64,000 nt of DNA from CAXBMB01 sp052078155 (GCA_052078155.1 JBQJBP010000001.1:2294001-2358000), one strand, 5' to 3'; shown: positions 32,918 through 43,094, counted from the first letter of the stretch. Notes: generated by a model from the sequence alone, not told the origin. Numbers and translations are program-made.

Positions 32918-34528
32918 ATGAAACACTTTCGTAGCACGGCGCTGGTCAGCGCCTTTGCCCTGGGGCTGATGAGCACCACGGCAGCCTGGGCTGCAGATCT
33001 CAAGATCGGTCTGCCGTCTGAGCCCAGCTCCATCGATCCACACTATCACAACCTGGGTCCGAACAACGCCAACCGGAAGCACGTCTTTGAATCGCTGACG
33101 GAAATGGACGCCAACCAGAACCTGAAACCCGGTCTGGCCACGTCCTGGACTCCGGTCGACGACAACACCTGGGAAATCAAGCTGCGTGAAGGCGTCAAAT
33201 TCCATGACGGCACCACCTTCGATGCAGACGATGTGATCTACACCCTCGGCCGTATTCCCAACGTGCCCAACAGCCCGTCGGCTTTCACGCTCTACACCAA
33301 GTCCATCGACTCCATTTCCGCCAAAGATCCGCACACGCTGATCATCAAAACACCGGGCCCGCGCCCGCTGTTGCCGGTGGAACTGTCCAACCTGGGCATC
33401 ATCTCCAAAGAGACTTCTGAAGCCGCCGTTGAAGGCTACAAAGCTGCCGGTGGCGAAGCCCCTGAGTGGCCCAAGACAGAAGACTTCAACAGCGGTTCCA
33501 TGGCTGTGGGCACTGGTCCCTACAAGTTCGTGGAATTCGTGAAAGGCGACCGTCTGGTCTATGCCGCCAACGACGACTACTGGGGCGGCCGCCCGGAATG
33601 GGATCAGGTGACTTTCAAGCCTATTCCGTCTGACGGTCCCCGTGTTGCAGCTCTGCTGGCCGGTGACGTGGACATGATCGGCAAGCCGCCGACCCAGGAC
33701 ATGGAACGCCTGAAAGCTGATGAAAACATCGACATCATCACAGGCCTGTCCAACCGCGTGATCTACCTGCACTTCGATCACGAGCAGGAGCCGACTCCTG
33801 GTGTGAACGGTGGCGAAGGCAAGAACCCCTTCAAAGACGCCCGCGTCCGCGAAGCCGTTTCCAAAGCCATCAACCGTGAAGCCATCGTGGCCCGCATCAT
33901 GGGTGGGGTTGCTGAACCCGCTGCCCAGCTGCTGCCGCCAGGCATGTTCGGCAACAACCCGGACCTGAAAGTTGAAGGTTACGACCCTGAAGGCGCCAAG
34001 AAACTGCTGGCTGAAGCCGGCTATCCTGACGGCTTCACTCTGGTGCTGGGCACGCCCAACGATCGCTACATCAACGATGAAAAGATCGCTCAGGCTGTTG
34101 CTCAGATGCTGTCCCGCATTGGCATCAAAACCTCTGTGGACGCCTCCACCAAGTCGGTCTTCTTCAAACGCCGTAACAAATACGAGTTCTCCTTCTACAT
34201 GGCTGGCTGGGGTTCCGGCACCGGTGAGATGTCCTCTCCGCTGCGCGCCCTGGTGGCCACCCGTAACAAGGAAACCGGTTTCGGCGGCACCAACCGGGGT
34301 CGTTACTCCAACCCGGACCTGGATGCTCTGATCACCGAAGCTCTGCAGACCGTGGACGAAAAAGCCCGCGAAAAACTGCTGATGGATGCGTCCAAAATGG
34401 CCATGGAAAACTACGCCATTTTGCCGCTGCACTACGAAGTGACCCCCTGGGCACTGCGTAAGGGCCTCAACTACGATGCCCGTGCAGATCAGTACACCAT
34501 GGCTATCGGTGTAACTTCTTCCAAGTAA
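32918..34528 (+). CDS. Peptide ABC transporter substrate-binding protein (family 5)
   Basis: A 536-residue exported receptor for dipeptides, oligopeptides or similar solutes. The signal peptide is residues 1-24 (RSTALVSAFALGLMSTTAAWA, cleavage before ADL), then family 5 features follow: IDPHYHNLGPNNANRKHVFE, REGVKFHDGTTFDADDVIYT and TGPYKFVEF. ATG 32918 has AAGGGGAG upstream. A hairpin follows the stop and would limit read-through into the permease genes. First gene of the dpp-like operon 32918-39704. Confidence 0.93.
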   Translation: MKHFRSTALVSAFALGLMSTTAAWAADLKIGLPSEPSSIDPHYHNLGPNNANRKHVFESLTEMDANQNLKPGLATSWTPVDDNTWEIKLREGVKFHDGTTFDADDVIYTLGRIPNVPNSPSAFTLYTKSIDSISAKDPHTLIIKTPGPRPLLPVELSNLGIISKETSEAAVEGYKAAGGEAPEWPKTEDFNSGSMAVGTGPYKFVEFVKGDRLVYAANDDYWGGRPEWDQVTFKPIPSDGPRVAALLAGDVDMIGKPPTQDMERLKADENIDIITGLSNRVIYLHFDHEQEPTPGVNGGEGKNPFKDARVREAVSKAINREAIVARIMGGVAEPAAQLLPPGMFGNNPDLKVEGYDPEGAKKLLAEAGYPDGFTLVLGTPNDRYINDEKIAQAVAQMLSRIGIKTSVDASTKSVFFKRRNKYEFSFYMAGWGSGTGEMSSPLRALVATRNKETGFGGTNRGRYSNPDLDALITEALQTVDEKAREKLLMDASKMAMENYAILPLHYEVTPWALRKGLNYDARADQYTMAIGVTSSK

Positions 34529-34545
34529 CTCACCTGGGAAAACAA

Positions 34546-34578
34546 GAGCCGGGCGATCTTTCGCCCGGCTCCTTCCTT
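34546..34578 (+). terminator. Hairpin between binding protein and permeases
   Basis: An 11-bp perfect stem GAGCCGGGCGA/TCGCCCGGCTC (34546-34556 with 34561-34571) with a TCTT loop, followed by CTTCCTT. Likely a partial terminator or 3' stabiliser that raises binding-protein levels over the membrane subunits. Confidence 0.75.
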
Positions 34579-34735
34579 ATCTCCGCCCCCCAAGACACGG
34601 CTTGACTGCCACTTCTGCACTTTGAAAAACCCGCAGATGACGACACCTGCCAGCCAGAACAGCGATGGTTTCAGACCTCTGTGAACCGGCAACAGCTGTC
34701 AGCGTGACCAGACGCAGTCCCCGTGGAGTATCATC

Positions 34736-35713
34736 ATGCTCGTTTATCTCATTCGACGATTCGGCCAAAGCCTGGGCGTCCTGTTCATCATGGCGATCCT
34801 GGTCTTCGTCGGCGTCTACGCCATCGGCAACCCCATTGACGTTCTGATCAATCCGGAAGCTGACATCCAGGAGCAGCAGGCCACCATTGCGCGCCTGGGG
34901 CTGGACAAACCCCTTTACGAGCAGCTCATTCTCTTTCTGACCAATGCCCTGCAGGGAGACCTGGGGCGGTCGTTCCTGCACAATGAACCGGCCATGAAGA
35001 TTGTTCTTGAGCGGCTGCCCGCCACGCTCGAACTCGCCATGATGGCCCTCATCATCGCCGTGACATTCGGCGTCGGCCTGGGTCTTTGGGCCGGCCTGAA
35101 ACCCTACAATGCATCCGGCAAAACCATCATGGCCGGGTCGATCATCGGCTTTTCCTTGCCCAATTTCTGGCAGGGCCTGATGCTGATCATGCTCTTTGCC
35201 GTCTTCCTGGGCTGGACACCGGCTGGTGGACGCGGTGAGACCACCACGCTCTTTGGCATGCAGGTGTCCTTCTTAAACTGGGACGGCCTGAAGCACATGA
35301 TCCTGCCGGCCATCAATCTGGCCATCTACAAAACCTGCCTGATTATCCGTCTGTCGCGCGCCGGGACCCGTGAAGTGGCCCTGCAGGACTACGTGAAATT
35401 TGCCCGCGCCAAGGGTCTGAGCCAGCGCCGGGTGATCTTTGTGCACATTCTGAAGAACATCATGATCCCGGTGGTGACCATCGTCGGCCTGGAACTGGGC
35501 AGCATGATCGCCTTTGCCGTCGTGACCGAAACGGTCTTTTCCTGGCCCGGTGTCGGCAAGCTGCTGATTGACTCCATCATCAATCTGGATCGGCCCGTGG
35601 TCGTGGCCTACCTGCTGCTGACCGTGCTGATGTTCATCATCATCAACTTCGTCGTTGATATCTGTTACTCGCTGCTCGACCCACGGGTCCGCCTGTCGGA
35701 GGCTGCAAAATGA
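34736..35713 (+). CDS. Peptide ABC transporter permease, DppB type
   Basis: A 325-residue inner-membrane permease with an N-terminal helix followed by a periplasmic loop containing QGDLGRSFLHNEPA, then five hydrophobic segments and the EAA-type loop KFARAKGLSQRRVIFVHILKN. GGAG lies upstream of ATG 34736. It pairs with the DppC-type protein that overlaps it by four bases (ATGA at 35710). Confidence 0.94.
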   Translation: MLVYLIRRFGQSLGVLFIMAILVFVGVYAIGNPIDVLINPEADIQEQQATIARLGLDKPLYEQLILFLTNALQGDLGRSFLHNEPAMKIVLERLPATLELAMMALIIAVTFGVGLGLWAGLKPYNASGKTIMAGSIIGFSLPNFWQGLMLIMLFAVFLGWTPAGGRGETTTLFGMQVSFLNWDGLKHMILPAINLAIYKTCLIIRLSRAGTREVALQDYVKFARAKGLSQRRVIFVHILKNIMIPVVTIVGLELGSMIAFAVVTETVFSWPGVGKLLIDSIINLDRPVVVAYLLLTVLMFIIINFVVDICYSLLDPRVRLSEAAK

Positions 35714-36645
35714 GCCAGAGCACCTCTTCTTCCCCCGCTGTCGGAACCAAGGCTGTGAGCAAGGTCAAGGTGGAAACACCTTTCCAGCGCTTTGTGTCGG
35801 ACTTCTGCGAATCCCCCACAGCGCTGATCGGCATGGCGGTGTTCATCATCATCGCCGTGGCTGCGATCTTTGCGCCCTTCTTCGTGCCTCAGAACCCCTA
35901 CGATCTGGCTCAGCTGGACATCATGGACGGACAGTTGCCCCCCGGTGAAACCTCCATGATGGCAGGCTACACCTATCTGCTGGGCACCGACGACCAGGGC
36001 CGCGACATGTTCAGTGCCATTCTCTATGGCCTGCGCATTTCTCTTACGGTTGGCTCCGTATCCGTGCTTGTTGCTCTGATGATCGGCACCATCATCGGCC
36101 TGATGGCGGCCTATTTCGGCGGCATCGTCGACACGCTGCTGATGCGCTTTGTCGACATCCAGCTGTCTTTCCCCTCTATCCTGGTGGCGCTGATCCTGCT
36201 GGCCATTTTCGGCAATGGCGTCGACAAGGTGATCATCGCCCTGATCATCGTCCAGTGGGCTTACTACGCCCGCGCCGTGCGCGGCACAGCCCTGGTGGAA
36301 CGGCGCAAGGAGTACATTGAAGCCGCAACCTGCCTGGCCCTGCCTCACCGCCGTCTGCTGTTCCGGCACCTGCTGCCCAACTGTCTGCCGCCGCTGATCG
36401 TCATTGCCACCGTGCAGATCGCCAACTCTATTGCCCTGGAAGCCACCCTGTCCTTCCTGGGAGTGGGCGTGCCCATCACGGAGCCTTCTTTGGGCCTGCT
36501 GATTGCCACCGGTTTTGAGTATCTGATGAGCGGACGTTACTGGATTTCCTTCTTCCCCGGGATTGCCCTGGTGATCACCATCATGGCCATCAACCTGATG
36601 GGCGACCAGTTGCGCGATGTCCTCAACCCGCGCCTGCAGAAGTGA
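35710..36645 (+). CDS. Peptide ABC transporter permease, DppC type
   Basis: A 311-residue inner-membrane permease. After a hydrophilic N-terminus of about 35 residues come an OppC_N-type helix, the family motif LLGTDDQGRDMFSAILYG, and the EAA loop YIEAATCLALPHRRLLFRHL. It overlaps the upstream permease by four bases. The next gene, an ATPase, starts ten bases after its stop. Confidence 0.94.
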   Translation: MSQSTSSSPAVGTKAVSKVKVETPFQRFVSDFCESPTALIGMAVFIIIAVAAIFAPFFVPQNPYDLAQLDIMDGQLPPGETSMMAGYTYLLGTDDQGRDMFSAILYGLRISLTVGSVSVLVALMIGTIIGLMAAYFGGIVDTLLMRFVDIQLSFPSILVALILLAIFGNGVDKVIIALIIVQWAYYARAVRGTALVERRKEYIEAATCLALPHRRLLFRHLLPNCLPPLIVIATVQIANSIALEATLSFLGVGVPITEPSLGLLIATGFEYLMSGRYWISFFPGIALVITIMAINLMGDQLRDVLNPRLQK

Positions 36646-36655
36646 GGACATAGAG

Positions 36656-37701
36656 ATGAGCAACGCCCCCACCTCACAAGATGCCGTCACTCTGGAAGTT
36701 CGGGATCTGCAAACACACTTCTTCACCAAATCCGGTCTGGCCAAAGCCGTCGACGGGGTCAGTTTCACCGTCAAGCGCGGCGAAATCCTGGGCCTGGTCG
36801 GCGAGTCAGGGTCCGGGAAATCCGTAACCGGCTATTCAATCATCGGCATGGTCGATTCACCGGGCCGGATTGTTGGCGGTGAAGTCAATTTCCAGGGAGA
36901 AAACCTGGTTCATGCCAGTGAAGAGCGGCTGCGGTCCCTGCGGGGCAACCGCATCGCCATGATCTTCCAGGATCCCATGATGACCCTCAACCCGGTGCTG
37001 CGCATCGAAACGCAGATGGTTGAGACCCTGCTGGCTCATGAAAAGATGAGCAAGGATGAAGCCCGGCGCCGCTCAGTCGAAGCTCTGGCCCAGGTGGGCA
37101 TCCCCTCACCGGAAGAACGCTTGCGGGCCTATCCGCACCAGTTTTCGGGCGGCATGCGCCAGCGCGTGGCCATCGCCATCGCCCTGCTGCACAAACCGGA
37201 CCTGATCATCGCCGACGAGCCGACCACGGCCCTGGACGTGACCATTCAGGCTCAGATTCTGCACGAAGCCCAGAAGCTCTGTCGCAACTTCGGCACCTCC
37301 ATGATCTGGATCACCCACGATCTTTCCGTGGTGGCAGGTCTGGCCGATCAGATCTGTGTCATGTACGCCGGACGCCTGGCTGAACAGGGTCAGGTGGATG
37401 ATGTGCTCGACAACCCGCGACACCCCTACACCAGTGGCCTGATCGGCTCTGTCCCCAGCCACAATGCACGGGGCAGCCGCCTGGCACAGATCCCGGGCAT
37501 GACACCCTCCCTGCTCAACCTGCCTGACGGCTGTCCTTTCAAAGAACGCTGCTCAAGGGCGCAACCGGCCTGCGACAATCCCCCGGCAACCGAGGAACTG
37601 GCTCCCGGGCATTTCGTCCGCTGCTTCAACCCGGTGCCCATTGGCGGGACCGCTGCCGCGTCAGCTACAGCCTCAAACGATAATCTTGAAGGGGCCGGCG
37701 C

Positions 37702-37705
<4 letters not shown>
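36656..37705 (+). CDS. Peptide ABC transporter ATP-binding protein, DppD type
   Basis: A 349-residue cytoplasmic ATPase with Walker A GESGSGKS (49-56), signature FSGGMRQRVAIA and Walker B LIIADEPTTALD. The C-terminal oligopeptide-type domain carries cysteines in CPFKERCSRAQPACDN, the usual iron-sulfur-like cluster of DppD/OppD proteins. ATG 36656 is used because GAGGAC lies upstream; a longer in-frame reading begins inside the preceding gene. Overlaps the DppF gene by four bases. Confidence 0.93.
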
Positions 37706-38703
<998 letters not shown>

Positions 38704-38846
38704 TCGACGGGAATGACGCCACAGTCCAGCTAAACCGTTCCTGGGGATCCTCCAGATCCCTTCGCCATTTCTTTTCCCCTGACCGGATCAGACAGCCGCA
38801 CGGCTGCGCACCCCGGGCACCAATTTTCAAAAGAGGTTTTCTTTCT

Positions 38847-39704
38847 ATGTCTGCCGCCAAAGACCAGCCCGCTTTCCTTTTCCATCCGGCAGAAGGCGAA
38901 GCACTGCCTGTCGTTTTTGACAGCCCTCACAGCGGCACCGACTATCCGGCTGATTTCAACAGCTCCCTGGATCCTCTTTTGCTGCGGCAGGCCGAAGATG
39001 CCTTCATCGATGAGATCTTCGATGCCGCCCCGCGCAACAGCGCTCCCCTGCTGGCAGCGACCTTCCCGCGCAGTTACATCGACCCCAACCGCTCAACCGA
39101 AGATCTGGACCCGGCCCTGATTGATGGGGGCTGGGACCTGCCCACCACCCCGGGCCCCAAAACCGAGCGCGGCATCGGTCTGGTCTGGACCCGGCTGATG
39201 GGCACGCATGAGCTCTATGACCGCACGCTGACCCGTGACGAGATTGCCAGGCGCATTGAAAGCTGCTGGCGTCCTTATCACAGCAAGCTGGAAGAGACTC
39301 TGAACAGCACCTTCGAGCGTCACGGCGAAGTCTGGCATGTAAACTGCCACTCCATGCCCGCCATGGGCAACGAGAACACGGAAGATGGTCCCGTGCCGCG
39401 CGCTGAATTTGTCTTGGGCGACCGCGACGGCACAACCTGTGACCCTGCTTTCACCGCCATGATCGAAGGGGTGCTGTTGGATCTGGGCTACGAGGTCAAA
39501 CGCAACGATCCCTACAAAGGGGTCGAGTTGGTTCGCCGTTACTCCGACCCAGCCAAAGGCCGCCACTCCATCCAGATCGAAATCAACCGGGGCCTTTATC
39601 TGAACGAAGAAACCATCGAAAAGAGCGCAAACTTCGCCAAACTCAAAGGCGATGTGGACAAGCTGGTTGCCGAGATTTGCAACTGGGCAAAAGCCCGCGG
39701 CTAG
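38847..39704 (+). CDS. N-formylglutamate amidohydrolase family protein
   Basis: A 285-residue zinc-type hydrolase of the HutG/FGase fold. The family motif VVFDSPHSGTDYPADF opens the domain, FPRSYIDPNRSTEDLDP and VNCHSMPAMG follow. It would release formate or another acyl group from an N-acyl amino acid. It starts 143 bases after dppF on the same strand with no hut genes nearby, so it likely processes solutes brought in by the importer. Its stop codon TAG (39702-39704) overlaps the first bases of a mosaic repeat copy, so the repeat may have set the C-terminus. Confidence 0.88.
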   Translation: MSAAKDQPAFLFHPAEGEALPVVFDSPHSGTDYPADFNSSLDPLLLRQAEDAFIDEIFDAAPRNSAPLLAATFPRSYIDPNRSTEDLDPALIDGGWDLPTTPGPKTERGIGLVWTRLMGTHELYDRTLTRDEIARRIESCWRPYHSKLEETLNSTFERHGEVWHVNCHSMPAMGNENTEDGPVPRAEFVLGDRDGTTCDPAFTAMIEGVLLDLGYEVKRNDPYKGVELVRRYSDPAKGRHSIQIEINRGLYLNEETIEKSANFAKLKGDVDKLVAEICNWAKARG

Positions 39705-39815
39705 AGTCAAAACGGTTTAAGTGGCATCACTACGTGATAACACTTCAATCGTAAATTTGCCTCTTTCCAATGTGTTAGAGCATGATCGACTGAAATCAAA
39801 GCGCCTTGCGCTCTG
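39703..39815 (+). repeat. Mosaic intergenic repeat, composite copy (E)
   Basis: Module 1 (AGAGTCAAAACGGTTTAAGT ... CCTCTTTCCAATGTGTTAG, 39703-39779) is followed by module 2 (GAGCATGATCGACTGAAATC ... AGCGCCTTGCGCT) in the orientation opposite to that of the complete copy at 17593. This inverted joining is the best evidence that the family is built of movable modules. Confidence 0.8.
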
Positions 39816-39833
39816 TTTCTGTCGTCGAGAGGC

Positions 39834-39872
39834 AAAAGGCTCCGGACTTTTCCGGGGCCTTTTTCTTTGCAC
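39834..39872 (+). terminator. Rho-independent terminator after the amidohydrolase operon
   Basis: AAAGGCTCCGG (39835-39845) pairs with CCGGGGCCTTT (39852-39862) with one mismatch and is followed by TTTCTTT. It ends the peptide-importer operon. Confidence 0.8.
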
Positions 39873-39983
39873 GGAGCAGGATCAGTTTCCTTGGCGCGCA
39901 TCCTGCTTGCACGTAAAGCGATTTAAACTTCAACAAGCGGCGCTTCAGCGAAAAGGCACGGTAAGCGATTTTTCCTTGAAAAC

Positions 39984-40031
39984 ATTCCAAGGAATATTAA
40001 ATTACATTCCAAGGAATTCAATTCAAGGAAC
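39984..40031. promoter_or_regulatory. Twin ATTCCAAGGAAT palindromes, candidate MarR operators
   Basis: Two identical perfect 12-base palindromes ATTCCAAGGAAT lie at 39984-39995 and 40006-40017, 22 bases apart centre to centre (two helical turns), and a half-conserved ATTCAAGGAAC follows at 40021-40031. They overlap the expected promoter and ribosome site of the nitroreductase gene starting at 40038. Confidence 0.6.
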
Positions 40032-40037
40032 AGTGCC

Positions 40038-41243
40038 ATGTCACAAGCTCACACCCCCACCGCTACAAACAGCCCGAAAAAGAGCAAAATGCCGTCCCGC
40101 CGTGCCTTCCTGCGTTTGGCAGGTGGTGGGACGGTCTTGGCGGCGACAGCCATCGGCCTGAGCCAGTGTGATTCCATGCCGCGGGAAGCCATCGCTGGCT
40201 GGAAGGGCCCGGACAGCCAGCTGACAGACCCTCGTAAGATTGCCCTGTCATATGCCTTGCTGGCCCCCAATCCTCACAATCTGCAGTCCTGGCTGGTCGA
40301 CCTGCGGCAAGACAACAGCATTCTGCTCTCCGTGGATCAGAACCGCCTTTTGCCGGAAACAGACCCCTTTGGTCGCCAGGTAATGATTGGCCAGGGAACG
40401 TTCCTTGAGCTTCTGATCATGGCCTTGAAAGAACAGGGCATTGCCAGCGACCTCACGCTGTTCCCGGAAGGTCACTACGAAAACTCTGCCATCGGCACGA
40501 AGCCCTGGGCAAAAATCACGCTGCAGGCTGGACAGGCTGGTGTCCGGCGGGATCCCCTGTTCAAAGCTGTTCTGGACCGCCGGTCCACCAAAGAGCCCTA
40601 TGACATGGACCGCCCCATGACGGCGGTTAATGCCCAGGCCTTGAAATCCGCCCACGTCAGCGACAACAGCAAGCTGACCCTGGTCGACAAAGGTCCCCTG
40701 ACGGCAGAGCTGCGTCGTCTGACCAAAGCCGCCGCCTTAAAGGAGCATCACACCCCGGCCAAACTGATGGAATCCCTCAAGCTGAGCCGCATTGGCGCAG
40801 ATGAGATTGCCAAGCACCGGGACGGCATCGACCTGCATGGGCCCTTTTTCTGGTGGGCGAAAACCCTGGGGATGATGTCCATCGAAGATGCGGCCACTCC
40901 CGGCACTGCTGGCTACCAGGCAGGCATTGATTATGCTGCGGGCTGGGCCGACGCCACCCCTTCCTTTGGCTGGCTGACCACCGCGGACAACAGCCGTGAA
41001 ACTCAGATCGAAACAGGCCGGGCTTTTGTGCGCCTCAATCTGGCCGCCACCTCCGTTGGACTGGCCTTTCACCCGGTCAGCCAGGTTTTGCAGGAATACG
41101 AAGAAATGGCAGAGCTGCAACGGGAGTTTCTGGAGATCACGAACACGCCTGAGGGCAGCACCGTGCAGATGCTCTTCCGCCTGGGCTACGCCGATAAAGT
41201 TCCCCCCAGCCCCCGGCGGGATCTGAACGACCTGTTGGTGTAA
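40038..41243 (+). CDS. Tat-exported Acg-family FMN-binding nitroreductase-like protein
   Basis: A 401-residue protein. The N-terminus has a twin-arginine signal SRRAFLRLAGGGTVLAATAIG (about residues 21-41), then a cysteine in LSQCDS that may be a lipobox-like site. The remainder fits the Acg family, a duplicated nitroreductase fold: APNPHNLQSWLVDL, VLDRRSTKEPYD and SVGLAFHPVSQ. Homologues bind FMN but often lack enzyme activity and may sequester flavin. It lies in the periplasm or on the membrane by prediction. The start has AAGGAA upstream. A MarR regulator gene follows after 84 bases. Confidence 0.85.
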   Translation: MSQAHTPTATNSPKKSKMPSRRAFLRLAGGGTVLAATAIGLSQCDSMPREAIAGWKGPDSQLTDPRKIALSYALLAPNPHNLQSWLVDLRQDNSILLSVDQNRLLPETDPFGRQVMIGQGTFLELLIMALKEQGIASDLTLFPEGHYENSAIGTKPWAKITLQAGQAGVRRDPLFKAVLDRRSTKEPYDMDRPMTAVNAQALKSAHVSDNSKLTLVDKGPLTAELRRLTKAAALKEHHTPAKLMESLKLSRIGADEIAKHRDGIDLHGPFFWWAKTLGMMSIEDAATPGTAGYQAGIDYAAGWADATPSFGWLTTADNSRETQIETGRAFVRLNLAATSVGLAFHPVSQVLQEYEEMAELQREFLEITNTPEGSTVQMLFRLGYADKVPPSPRRDLNDLLV

Positions 41244-41327
41244 CAGCAGGCTTTCTTTTCAGCGGGAGACATCGGAAACTGCGGGGAACAGCACCAGCCA
41301 CAACACAACCACACTCAAGCCCCACTT

Positions 41328-41885
41328 ATGACTGACGAGACCCACCCCACCCAGGGCCCCCAAGGGGACACACAGGATCCTCAGGGTCCCAATGCCCCAG
41401 CAGAAGGCACCTCCACGGCAAGCGATGACCAGCCGGGCGAACCAGCCCGGCTGGACCCTCGTTACCGCATCATCACCTGGGTGGGCATCATCAATCAGCT
41501 GGCAACCCACAAGGCCGGAAGTCTGCTCTCGCCCCAGGACCTGCCGCTGCCGCAGTTTCAACTGCTCAATCATTTCAGCCATCGCCCTGACGAAGGCAAG
41601 ACCGTCACCCGGGTGGCCCGTGCCATGCAGCAACCTCAGCCCGGCATCACCAAAACCCTGCAGAAGCTGGTCGCGCGGGGGTATCTCTCCTGGCGGCCAA
41701 ATCCGGAAGACGGCCGTTCCAAACTGCTGTTCATGACACCGGAAGGCCAGGCGGTGCACCAACAGGCCGTTTCCACCCTCCTGCCGGCTCTGGCTGAGGT
41801 CTTTCAGGATTGGGACGACCGGGAAATCAGCGACCTTTTCGCCCAGCTGGACCGCATCAAAATCTATCTGGATGACAATCGCTGA
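41328..41885 (+). CDS. MarR family transcriptional regulator
   Basis: A 185-residue regulator with an unusual 45-residue proline- and glycine-rich N-terminal tail before the winged helix domain. The core (about residues 50-170) reads LPLPQFQLLNHFSHRPDEGKTVTRVARAMQQ ... GITKTLQKLVARGYLSWRPNPEDGRSKLLFMTPEG, with the DGR wing typical of MarR. It probably controls the preceding nitroreductase gene; the twin palindromes upstream of that gene are the obvious target. A shorter start is possible but no internal ATG gives the full domain. Confidence 0.9.
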   Translation: MTDETHPTQGPQGDTQDPQGPNAPAEGTSTASDDQPGEPARLDPRYRIITWVGIINQLATHKAGSLLSPQDLPLPQFQLLNHFSHRPDEGKTVTRVARAMQQPQPGITKTLQKLVARGYLSWRPNPEDGRSKLLFMTPEGQAVHQQAVSTLLPALAEVFQDWDDREISDLFAQLDRIKIYLDDNR

Positions 41886-42147
41886 CTCCGCTGGCTTTTC
41901 AACCGGCATAAAGTCAGCCCTGCTAGCTCGCCGGGTAAGAACGGTTGGCGGATCTGCCTGATATCAGAGGCGCAGTCCCAGAAGACCAACACTCACCAGA
42001 CCGCCTTCCCAATAACGGGCAAAGACCTGTTCCGGTCAGGCCCTGAAGTTCCCCTTCACCGGCGCAGCCGCTTGCGTCAGGCTATCCCGAACCATTGAAA
42101 ATTCGGACGTTCGGGTCATCGGTTCCGAACAGGGAAAGGCAAAGCAG

Positions 42148-43074
42148 ATGAAAATCTTCATTACCGGCGCAACGGGCTACATCGGCGGGTCTGTGGCCCA
42201 GGGACTGGTGGAAGCCGGTCATGAAGTAACAGGCCTTGTCCGCTCCGCTGAAGCAGCCAGAGACCTGGAAACCCGGGGCATCCATCCCCTGCCCGGTTCT
42301 CTGGACGACAGCGACTTGCTGACAAACGCAGCCCGTCAGGCAGACGCCGTCGTCAACGCCGCCCACGCCGATCACCGAGAAGCTGCCTTTGCCTTGCTGG
42401 CCGGGCTCGAAGACGGCCAAGCCTTCTTGCATACCAGCGGCTCTTCCATCGTCGGCAACCGCGCAGAGGGCAAAAAGCATGACGAGATCTATGACGAAGA
42501 CAGTCCCTTAACACCGTCGCCTCAGCGTGCGGCGCGTGTGGCTCTTAATCAGGACATTCTGGCCACGTCCAGACAGGGCAAACATCCTGTCGTGCTCTGT
42601 CCCAGCCTGATTTACGGCAAGGGGCTGGGCATGAAAGCCCACTCCATGCAGGTTCCCTGGCTGATCGAGCTGGCGCGTGAAACCGGACAAGCCCGCCATA
42701 TCGGACCCGGCGAAAACCGCTGGTCCAATGTTCATATTGCTGACCTGGTCGATCTCTACCTGCTGGCACTGAGCAAGGCCCCGGCTGGCAGCTTCTATTT
42801 TGCGGAGAACGGCGAAAACTCCATGAAGGAAGTCTGCCAGGCCATCAGCCGACATTTAGGCCAGGGTGGGGAAACAACTGAGATGACGACAGAAGAAGCC
42901 GCCCGTCACTGGGGCGAAGGACCCGCCAATGACACCATGGCCTCCAACAGCCGGGTGCGCGCCAAACGGGCCCGCGAGGATCTGCACTGGACCCCCAACG
43001 CGCCGAGTTTGCTGAGCGAGCTGGAAAGCGGCTGCTACAAGCAGGATATCCTGGAGCAGGATCGACTGAAGTAG
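42148..43074 (+). CDS. NAD(P)-dependent epimerase/dehydratase (extended SDR) family protein
   Basis: A 308-residue Rossmann-fold enzyme. The cofactor motif KIFITGATGYIGGSVAQGL begins at residue 2, and the usual catalytic Tyr-x3-Lys is not visible in the normal place, which points to an atypical SDR such as the NmrA-like or sugar-epimerase-like groups. ATG 42148 has AAAGCAG upstream, a weak ribosome site. The last residues, LEQDRLK and stop, are encoded by a fragment of the mosaic repeat (43054-43074), so the C-terminus seems to have been replaced or extended by repeat insertion. Substrate unknown. Confidence 0.85.
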   Translation: MKIFITGATGYIGGSVAQGLVEAGHEVTGLVRSAEAARDLETRGIHPLPGSLDDSDLLTNAARQADAVVNAAHADHREAAFALLAGLEDGQAFLHTSGSSIVGNRAEGKKHDEIYDEDSPLTPSPQRAARVALNQDILATSRQGKHPVVLCPSLIYGKGLGMKAHSMQVPWLIELARETGQARHIGPGENRWSNVHIADLVDLYLLALSKAPAGSFYFAENGENSMKEVCQAISRHLGQGGETTEMTTEEAARHWGEGPANDTMASNSRVRAKRAREDLHWTPNAPSLLSELESGCYKQDILEQDRLK

Positions 43075-43085
43075 AAGCGCTTTGC
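43054..43085 (+). repeat. Mosaic intergenic repeat, module 2 fragment (copy F)
   Basis: GAGCAGGATCGACTGAAG followed by TAGAAGCGCTTTGC matches module 2 of the copies at 39780 and 17593. It lies at the 3' end of the epimerase gene and supplies its last codons and its TAG stop. Confidence 0.7.
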
Positions 43086-43094
43086 CCTGCAGGA

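Noticed and set aside
32777..34432. A 551-codon open frame on the minus strand
   Set aside because: It lies opposite the peptide binding-protein gene, whose family motifs and signal peptide are clear; the antisense frame has no family features and is a codon-bias artefact.
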